Positions 1-5,168 of a stretch of 5,168 nucleotides of DNA are shown piece by piece (the stretch's first letter is position 1; each line of letters begins with the position of its first letter). The notes beneath the pieces were generated by a model that made no database searches, was not told the DNA's origin, and worked only from the letters and a program-made list of their open reading frames with translations. The stretch is from Mageeibacillus sp. UBA3708 (lineage in GTDB: Bacteria; Bacillota; Clostridia; Saccharofermentanales; Saccharofermentanaceae). A program made the translations under genes and the position numbers. Location: assembly GCA_002371375.1 (NCBI GenBank), contig DFIB01000205.1:1-5168 (forward strand), given 5' to 3'.

Positions 1-2055
1 CTGCATGACCTGTTCCTGATAGATCGCACAACCGTAAGTCACCTTAAGGATCGGTTCCAGAAGCGGGTGATCGTATATGATCTTGGATGCATCATGACGG
101 CAAGCCACGTACTTCGGGATCTGATCCATCGGACCGGGCCTGTATAAAGCTATGCCCGCGATGATATCCTCAAGACTCTGCGGCTTCAGCTGCTTCATGA
201 ACGACGTCATGCCCCGGCTCTCAAGCTGGAACACACCGAGCGTATCTCCCCTGCCTATCATGTCATAGACATTCTTATCATCGAGAGGGATCGTCTCAAG
301 TGACAATTCCTTGCCATAGTCCTCTCTGATCAGTTCCAGCGCATCCTGAAGAACCGTGAGTGTCCTCAAGCCGAGAAAGTCGAACTTGAGGAGTCCCACA
401 CTCTCGACATCATACTTTGAGAACTGCACCACTGGCGTATCCTCATTAACTGCCATAGGCGCTATATCGGTGATCGGAACAGCTGATATTATGACGCCCG
501 CCGCATGGGTTGACGGGTTCCTCGGAAGGCCTTCGAGCTTAAGTGCCGTATCTATTATCTTCTTCGTGTCGGCATCGCTGTCATAAAGTGACTTAAGATC
601 GGGATTTGCCTCGATTGCCTGCTCGAGAGTGATCCCGGGCTTGAACGGTATCAGCTTCGCGATCTTATCACCGACCGAATACGGATAATCCATTACTCTG
701 GTAACATCATGCACGCAGGACTTCGCACCAAGGGTACCGAATGTGATCACCTGTGCCACTCTGTCCTTGCCATACTTCTCCGTGACATAGTCAATCGCAA
801 TCTGCCTCGTCTCATCGGCAAAATCCACATCGAAATCAGGCATTGATACTCTCTCGATGTTAAGGAACCTCTCAAATACAAGACCGTACCTTATCGGGTC
901 AAGGTCGGTGATTCCGACGGCATAGGCAACGAGTGAACCGGCACCGGATCCTCTCCCCGGTCCAACGACAACACCATGTGTCTTGGCATAGTTGATGAAG
1001 TCCCATACGATGAGATAATAATCGGTATATCCCATCGTATTGATAACATCAAGCTCATAATCAAGCCTCTTGACATATTCCTCCTGAGCAGCGGCCGGAG
1101 CACTTATATCAAACCTCTTCTCAAGCCCTTCATATGCAAGAAATGTCAGGTACTGTGATGTCGACTCAAACCCTTCGGGAATATCATACTTAGGCAGATG
1201 TATAGTCTCAAAATCATACTCCGCATGACACATAGCCGCTATCTTCCCTGTGTTATCCACAGCTTCCGGAAGATTGGAGAAAAACTTCCTCATCTCCGTC
1301 TCGGACTTCACATAATAATCATTGGTGCTCATCCTCATACGTTCACGGTCTGCAACCTTGGCGCCCGTCTGCATGCATAGAAGAACATCGTGTGTCTCGT
1401 AATCCGCCTGAGTCAGATAGTGACAGTCATTCGTTGCCGCAAGCGGTATTCCTGTTCTGTTGCTGATCCTGACAAGTGCGGCATTGACCTTGGCCTGCTC
1501 AGGGGTAGTATTAGCCTGAACCTCCAGATAATAATTCTCCTCACCGAAGATGTCTCTGTATCTTAGTGCGATTGCCTCCGCTTCCGGCTCATTCCCCGCG
1601 AGGATATATGAAGCGACCTTGCCGGCCATACACGCCGACAGACATATCAGGCCCTCATGATACTCTATGAGCAGTTCCTCATCCACTCTCGGCTTCCTGT
1701 AGAATCCTTCTATGTATCCCTTGGAGACAAGCCTGTTAAGATTGGCAAGACCGGTATTATCCCTGGCCAGCAATATCAGGTGGTGATATGCGCTTATCTT
1801 ATTGCCGGATCTGTCATGATCGCTCTTAACGAATCTCGATTCCGGCGCGACATATACTTCGCAACCGATGACCGGATGGATCCCCTCAGCGGTCATTGCC
1901 TTATAGAAAGCTACCGCTCCGAACATATTGCCGTGATCCGTGATCGCACAGGAAGTCATTCCCATCGCCTTTATGCGTTTGGCAAGGTCCTTAATGCGTA
2001 TCGCACCGTCAAGAAGACTGTACTCCGTATGCAGATGAAGATGACAAAAATCCAT
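1..2055 (-). CDS. dnaE: DNA polymerase III subunit alpha, N-terminal 685 residues (3' end cut by window edge)
   Basis: Replicative C-family DNA polymerase catalytic subunit, acting in the cytoplasmic replisome. I translated the frame from the ATG at 2055 to the window edge and found no stop or frameshift. The N-terminal PHP domain (about 1-280) opens with HLHLHTEYS and has ITDHGNMFG (38-46), CEVY (65-68), LSACMAG (139-145) and TNDCHYL (208-214). The nucleotide-binding PGRGSGAGS lies at 366-374. The catalytic palm aspartates are D409 and D411 in PDFDVDF (406-412) and D559 in KFDFLGL (557-563), matching E. coli D401, D403 and D555. The thumb lies between them, and the fingers begin near 566 (YRPGPMDQ at 658-665, YQEQVMQ at the edge). 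The family is usually about 1,150-1,200 residues, so the rest of the fingers, the clamp-binding site and the OB fold lie outside the window. The start is supported by GGAG six bases upstream and by the PHP motif beginning at residue 5. The 79-base gap and its own promoter suggest transcription independent of the upstream gene. Clostridia also use PolC, so whether this copy is the main or the lesion/primer-extending enzyme is not decided here. Confidence 0.97.
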   Translation of the reverse strand, partial: MDFCHLHLHTEYSLLDGAIRIKDLAKRIKAMGMTSCAITDHGNMFGAVAFYKAMTAEGIHPVIGCEVYVAPESRFVKSDHDRSGNKISAYHHLILLARDNTGLANLNRLVSKGYIEGFYRKPRVDEELLIEYHEGLICLSACMAGKVASYILAGNEPEAEAIALRYRDIFGEENYYLEVQANTTPEQAKVNAALVRISNRTGIPLAATNDCHYLTQADYETHDVLLCMQTGAKVADRERMRMSTNDYYVKSETEMRKFFSNLPEAVDNTGKIAAMCHAEYDFETIHLPKYDIPEGFESTSQYLTFLAYEGLEKRFDISAPAAAQEEYVKRLDYELDVINTMGYTDYYLIVWDFINYAKTHGVVVGPGRGSGAGSLVAYAVGITDLDPIRYGLVFERFLNIERVSMPDFDVDFADETRQIAIDYVTEKYGKDRVAQVITFGTLGAKSCVHDVTRVMDYPYSVGDKIAKLIPFKPGITLEQAIEANPDLKSLYDSDADTKKIIDTALKLEGLPRNPSTHAAGVIISAVPITDIAPMAVNEDTPVVQFSKYDVESVGLLKFDFLGLRTLTVLQDALELIREDYGKELSLETIPLDDKNVYDMIGRGDTLGVFQLESRGMTSFMKQLKPQSLEDIIAGIALYRPGPMDQIPKYVACRHDASKIIYDHPLLEPILKVTYGCAIYQEQVMQ

Positions 2056-2061
2056 AGTAAA

Positions 2062-2065
2062 CTCC
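2062..2065 (-). promoter_or_regulatory. Ribosome binding site of dnaE
   Basis: On the minus strand GGAG lies six bases before the ATG at 2055, within CGGAGTTTACT-ATG. The spacing is normal and no competing in-frame start lies between it and the promoter, so it fixes the dnaE start. Confidence 0.75.
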
Positions 2066-2084
2066 GAATGACTTTTCTGGAATT

Positions 2085-2113
2085 ATTATACTATGAGGCG
2101 GGATGATTATCAA
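2085..2113 (-). promoter_or_regulatory. Sigma-A-type promoter of dnaE
   Basis: On the minus strand TTGATA (2113-2108) is followed by a 17-base spacer and a perfect TATAAT (2090-2085). Only one base of the -35 box departs from the TTGACA consensus at its fifth position. Transcription would start near 2078, giving a short leader of about 23 bases to the dnaE ATG, with room for the ribosome binding site and little else. No TG-extended -10 is present. The near-consensus boxes with ideal spacing imply a strong, constitutive housekeeping promoter. The location in the only gap of this size and just ahead of dnaE supports it. It is a sequence prediction without start-site data. Confidence 0.8.
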
Positions 2114-2121
2114 CAGAAAAG

Positions 2122-2133
2122 AAACAATTGTTT
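2122..2133. repeat. 12-bp perfect palindrome AAACAATTGTTT upstream of the dnaE promoter
   Basis: The sequence AAACAATTGTTT is its own reverse complement. It sits one base past the stop codon of the upstream membrane-protein gene and eight bases upstream of the dnaE -35 box. It has no loop and no GC-rich stem, so it is a poor intrinsic terminator, although a pyrimidine-rich stretch (CTTTTCTG) follows on the minus strand. Its placement would suit a dimeric regulator, but AT-rich palindromes of this size also occur by chance. Confidence 0.45.
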
Positions 2134-2134
2134 G

Positions 2135-4756
2135 TCAGTGTTCCCCTTCGCTCTGCCACAGGTCTTCATTACGGATATTATCCTTTATGCTGTACCATCG
2201 GGCAGGGGGAAATACCGTCGCACCATCCGGAAGTCCGCGTGAATACTCCCTGGCTACGACAAAAGTCTGTTCACCTTTCTGATATTCGCCTATTCTTGTA
2301 CCTGTAAACGGATTTGTCGTATCCCCTATCAATCCTTCCAGCAGCATATTAGGGACATCCGCATTTGTCATAAATGATTCAGACGTCACCATCCGGCCGT
2401 GTGAATTAAAGTCTTTGAACATCAGCACAGGATTATATCCTTCAGCATCAAAATCATATTTATCAACATAAAGATCATCAAACTGATTCAGTTCATGCCC
2501 GTGATCACTGGCAATAACAATTCTCGTATTATTCCATACACCATGTTCTTTAAGGTAATTAAACCACTCGCCGAGTTTGAGGTAGGCAGCCATGTTGACG
2601 TGATAATGTGCCATCTGAAGATATTCGTCATTATGCATTGTCCTGCCTTCCAGCACAAATCTTGAACTGTGTCTCTGATCATACTCCGTGTTATCTGTCC
2701 TCGGAGACGGTATGTAATCAGGTTCCTGCAGAAGGATCGCTTCATGAGTGATCGCATTACACATCGATACGAAATTATCGCTGCCGTCATCAGTGATTAT
2801 CGTCACATCCTTCAGGCCCTCCAGGGTTGTATATTCATTCATAAAAAGCTGTGATACACCTGTTGCTTTATGAGTACCGTCAGGAATCTGGGCACCGAGA
2901 AGGTCATCAAATGCCGTAGATGAATCGTATATGATTCCCATCGAATTATAATTACCATCATCATATATGGTTTCCCGTGTAATTACAGGCAGCATTTTAA
3001 AAACGGAATAAACTATAAAATTCCTGTTTCTCTTCGTCTTAAGATAATCCGCCTCATTCTGATATTGATCGTTCATCGTTCCCGACAACGAGAAAGCATT
3101 GATACCGGTATTCTCGAATATTGACAGATCAGTTACAGCACTGTAGTTCACATACGGAGGATCAATAAACGTTACCCGGTAATCATTATTCAAGAATATA
3201 GTCGGCAATACAAGAAGTGATTCATTGTGCTTGTCTTTCAACAGTTCACTGCTGCGGAGATTGATGTTTGACGGGGTATACTCATATCCGCCGTACAGTG
3301 CAGGAGCTCCATATGCAGTACAGTCACCAAAAGACATAGTGTTGGCATAATATGTAAACCCGTCAAATTGATCAGCAATCTCGGGGCGTTCGTTTATGAT
3401 ATAAGGAACCAGTGAACCTACCGCTCTGTCAAGCATTATCATCAAAACGTTCCTGCCGTTTCTGCTAAGCTTGATAGAGTACGGTGAATCACCATTGCCG
3501 GTATCTTTGTTATCCTGCACACGGAACGTTGCATTACCGGAGCTTTTGTAATCAGAAATACTTTTCCGTATTTTTACGATATTCATTCCGCTCATTACTC
3601 CGACAACTATCACACCTGAGATTATGATCGCAGTAAACACCTTGGGAATCCTTGATACAAGAAGGAATACAATAACAGCCACAATGATAATCACTGCCAG
3701 GTTGATCACGCTCATAAAACTATCGGTATGATATCCTCCGTCTATCTCAAGAACGGAAGTAAGACGCTCATTCCCTGCTCCAAACACGAAGTAATCAACA
3801 GACACCACTGAAGAAATGCTGCACATTACTGCGTAGAATACTTTCTTGCCTTTATCGGTCATCAGCAGATAGAAGATCATTGGCCACACAATAAATATAC
3901 CCGCAAATATGAACAACGTATACAGAACGTAGGTCACGGGATCATCAAGGATCATTCTGTTAACAAACTCAACAGGAGAAGCAGAAATAACAGCCGAAGG
4001 TATCAGTCCTCCCGCCAGCAAAGTACAGTAGAGCATCGGAAGAATGATTCCTTTGCTTTTATAAGAAGACTCTGAACGTCCGTCATCAGTCTTTACCCCG
4101 GCAAAATACATGATTATGTTCTTAACAAGAGAGAATACGTTATTCATCGTCCAGTACATAACAATGCCTGAAGGTGAATTGTACAGCAACACCAGGAAAA
4201 TGACAGGAACTGCCATCATCGTCAGAAGCTTTCTGACCGTATCTTTTTTGAGATAGATGACGAGAGAAATGATGTTAATAACCGTCATCGCAACAGGAAG
4301 AACATTGATCCTCATTTTCTCTATGACAAGAAGGCCGTCCGGCTTGAGAAGATTGTCTATGGGACCAAAACCTGTATCAAGTATGGACAGATTTGACAGA
4401 AATCTGTAAGCAACGATGAAGAAAGGTATCTGCAGAACGAGTGATACAATGCTGCTCAAAGACTGCAAAGGGCTGTATCCAAACTGACGGTAGAGAGTAT
4501 TGAGCATCATTATCCTCTCATCGCCTTTGAAACTCTTTTTTATGTGATCTGTCAACGGACGGATTGCTTTTTCCTTTTCTGCTGACTTCTGCTGGATCTT
4601 ATCGGCCCGGTTGTACAGAGGAAGAGACAGGAAATTAACAATAAGGCTCATTATTATTATGCAGAAAGCAGGATTCGGTATGGCTTTATAAACCAAGGAG
4701 AATACTATTTCCAGGAGCAATTCAATTGGTTTCAGGATTATATCATACAGTGACAT
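2135..4756 (-). CDS. YidC/Oxa1-like domain fused to 5-TM LtaS/EptA-like sulfatase-fold transferase (873 aa)
   Basis: Predicted polytopic membrane protein with two halves. Residues 1-218 match YidC/Oxa1/Alb3: an amphipathic start, a first helix at about 29-48, a charged cytoplasmic hairpin at 49-95 ending in YSPLQSL, and helices near 98-120, 150-169, 178-193 and 196-216 with the NSPSGIVMYW signature. Residue N41 occupies the place of the conserved groove arginine (E. coli YidC R366). Residues 235-392 hold five more helices (about 235-258, 274-298, 304-323, 348-368, 373-392). Residues 433-820 look like the alkaline-phosphatase/sulfatase fold: NVLMIMLD with D443 as likely metal ligand, CTAYGAPALYG (479-489) resembling the MCR/EptA nucleophile region with T480, a GEWFNYLKE helix (729-737), then RIVIASDHGHE with D751 and H752. 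There is no CxPxR sulfatase motif. Positive loops (TDKGKK, SRIPK) and helix parity put the enzyme outside. The likely role is transfer or removal of a phospho-head-group on a surface polymer or lipid; substrate unknown. The gene lies eight bases after mtaB, so it is probably cotranscribed. The domain calls are firm; the function is inferred. Confidence 0.9.
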   Translation of the reverse strand: MSLYDIILKPIELLLEIVFSLVYKAIPNPAFCIIIMSLIVNFLSLPLYNRADKIQQKSAEKEKAIRPLTDHIKKSFKGDERIMMLNTLYRQFGYSPLQSLSSIVSLVLQIPFFIVAYRFLSNLSILDTGFGPIDNLLKPDGLLVIEKMRINVLPVAMTVINIISLVIYLKKDTVRKLLTMMAVPVIFLVLLYNSPSGIVMYWTMNNVFSLVKNIIMYFAGVKTDDGRSESSYKSKGIILPMLYCTLLAGGLIPSAVISASPVEFVNRMILDDPVTYVLYTLFIFAGIFIVWPMIFYLLMTDKGKKVFYAVMCSISSVVSVDYFVFGAGNERLTSVLEIDGGYHTDSFMSVINLAVIIIVAVIVFLLVSRIPKVFTAIIISGVIVVGVMSGMNIVKIRKSISDYKSSGNATFRVQDNKDTGNGDSPYSIKLSRNGRNVLMIMLDRAVGSLVPYIINERPEIADQFDGFTYYANTMSFGDCTAYGAPALYGGYEYTPSNINLRSSELLKDKHNESLLVLPTIFLNNDYRVTFIDPPYVNYSAVTDLSIFENTGINAFSLSGTMNDQYQNEADYLKTKRNRNFIVYSVFKMLPVITRETIYDDGNYNSMGIIYDSSTAFDDLLGAQIPDGTHKATGVSQLFMNEYTTLEGLKDVTIITDDGSDNFVSMCNAITHEAILLQEPDYIPSPRTDNTEYDQRHSSRFVLEGRTMHNDEYLQMAHYHVNMAAYLKLGEWFNYLKEHGVWNNTRIVIASDHGHELNQFDDLYVDKYDFDAEGYNPVLMFKDFNSHGRMVTSESFMTNADVPNMLLEGLIGDTTNPFTGTRIGEYQKGEQTFVVAREYSRGLPDGATVFPPARWYSIKDNIRNEDLWQSEGEH

Positions 4757-4764
4757 AAATCATT

Positions 4765-5168
4765 TCATCTCCTGTCAGATATTCTTCCGATGACACCAAT
4801 CCCGTCGGAATCATCTATATGGCATTCTACCACATCACCGCTCCTAAATCCGTCCGTGCTGCATCGCACCGTGCATCTCACGTGCCACGGGGTATAACCC
4901 TCCATCACATTATCATTGATCTGCTCAATTATCACCCTGCATTTTTTGCCTGTAAGACCATCTGCAAATCTCTTCTCCAGTTCCGTTGATATGCCGATCA
5001 GTTCACCCGCTCTTTGTCTCCTGACGGACACATCCACCTGATCCTTCATACCGGCCGCCGCCGTACCCTCCCTAACCGAATAAGGGAACACGTGGAGCTT
5101 GGCGAAATTGAGACGTTTTACAAATTCACATGTTATCTTATGTTCCTCTTCCGTCTCACCCGGGAATC
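4765..5168 (-). CDS. mtaB: tRNA (t6A37) methylthiotransferase MtaB, C-terminal 133 residues (5' end cut by window edge)
   Basis: Radical-SAM methylthiotransferase that converts N6-threonylcarbamoyladenosine at tRNA position 37 to its 2-methylthio form, in the cytoplasm. The reading frame is open from the window edge at 5166 to the TGA at 4767-4765. The visible part starts with FPGETEEEH and continues through FAKLHVFPYSVREGT (21-35 of the visible part), the conserved end of the radical-SAM barrel in this family. KLHVFPYS favours MtaB over MiaB or RimO. From about residue 72 (TGKKCRVIIEQ) to the end is a TRAM RNA-binding domain with the EGYTPWHVRC segment, where MtaB proteins usually have an EGxTxNY-like motif. 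The GTG at 5091 is an internal Val codon, not the start. The Cys residues of both iron-sulfur clusters lie outside the window. The stop is eight bases before the next gene, so the two probably share a transcript, although their functions do not obviously connect. MiaB or RimO is the main alternative. Confidence 0.88.
   Translation of the reverse strand, partial: FPGETEEEHKITCEFVKRLNFAKLHVFPYSVREGTAAAGMKDQVDVSVRRQRAGELIGISTELEKRFADGLTGKKCRVIIEQINDNVMEGYTPWHVRCTVRCSTDGFRSGDVVECHIDDSDGIGVIGRISDRR
4769..4773 (-). promoter_or_regulatory. Ribosome binding site of the YidC/sulfatase-fold gene, inside the mtaB 3' end
   Basis: On the minus strand AGGAG lies within the last codons of mtaB, 12 bases before the ATG at 4756. 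The spacing is longer than ideal. Because the site overlaps the mtaB stop region, ribosomes finishing mtaB could re-initiate here, which would couple the two genes translationally. The ATG at 4756 is preferred because the YidC-type amphipathic N-terminus begins immediately after it, and no in-frame start lies closer to the AGGAG. Confidence 0.5.

Noticed and set aside
356..586. Plus-strand open frame of 76 codons.
   Set aside because: It is antisense to the dnaE palm segment carrying KFDFLGL and has no independent support.
1657..2106. Plus-strand open frame of 149 codons opposite the start of dnaE.
   Set aside because: It lies antisense to the PHP domain, whose conserved motifs are fully explained by the minus strand. 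It has no recognisable motif and is a codon-bias shadow.
2114..2134. Possible intrinsic terminator after the membrane-protein gene.
   Set aside because: The palindrome has no loop and an AT-only core, and the following tract is CTTTTCTG, not a run of T. Some readthrough into dnaE is therefore possible.
2488..2790. Minus-strand open frame of 100 codons within the membrane-protein gene.
   Set aside because: It is out of frame with the DHG-containing sulfatase-fold domain that covers the same bases, and its product shows no domain.
3316..3322. C479 as a formylglycine sulfatase cysteine.
   Set aside because: The following residues are TAYGAP, not the CxPxR motif; T480 fits the phosphotransferase branch better.
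5089..5091. GTG as a possible start of a 108-residue protein upstream of the membrane-protein gene.
   Set aside because: The frame stays open upstream to the window edge and reads FPGETEEEH...FAKLH, the conserved MtaB sequence, so the GTG is an internal valine codon.

Overview
The window reads almost entirely on the minus strand and carries three genes, transcribed in the order mtaB (3' end only), a large two-part membrane protein, then dnaE (5' part only). Protein similarity, Shine-Dalgarno sequences, the sigma-A-type promoter, moderate GC and frequent AGA/AGG/ATA codons suggest a Gram-positive anaerobe of the Clostridia, most likely Lachnospiraceae (Butyrivibrio-like). That placement is inference from recalled family sequences, not from a search.

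Region by region (minus-strand reading order). Positions 5168-4765 hold the last 133 residues of an MtaB-type tRNA methylthiotransferase: the end of the radical-SAM domain and the TRAM domain. After an 8-base gap, 4756-2135 encodes an 873-residue protein. Its first ~218 residues are a YidC/Oxa1/Alb3 fold. The remainder is five further membrane helices followed by an extracytoplasmic alkaline-phosphatase/sulfatase-fold domain, related to lipoteichoic acid synthase (LtaS) and phosphoethanolamine transferases (EptA/MCR). A 79-base intergenic gap (2056-2134) contains a 12-bp perfect palindrome, a near-consensus promoter (TTGATA-17-TATAAT) and a ribosome binding site for dnaE. Positions 2055-1 encode the first 685 residues of the DNA polymerase III alpha subunit, covering the PHP domain, palm, thumb and the start of the fingers.

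The two flanking genes are housekeeping genes (tRNA modification and replication) and look ordinary. The middle gene is the point of interest. It joins a membrane-protein-insertase fold to what looks like a complete 5-TM head-group transferase. The YidC half has Asn where the conserved hydrophilic-groove arginine is expected, while the enzymatic half keeps a plausible nucleophile (T480) and metal ligands (D443, D751, H752). The parity of predicted membrane helices places the enzymatic domain outside the cell. The likely role is modification or synthesis of a surface glycopolymer or lipid, with the YidC-like part serving as a scaffold, lipid-access groove or dedicated insertase. This function is inferred, not shown.

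No RNA genes, mobile elements, CRISPR arrays or clear intrinsic terminators were seen. There is no gene-free stretch longer than 79 bases.
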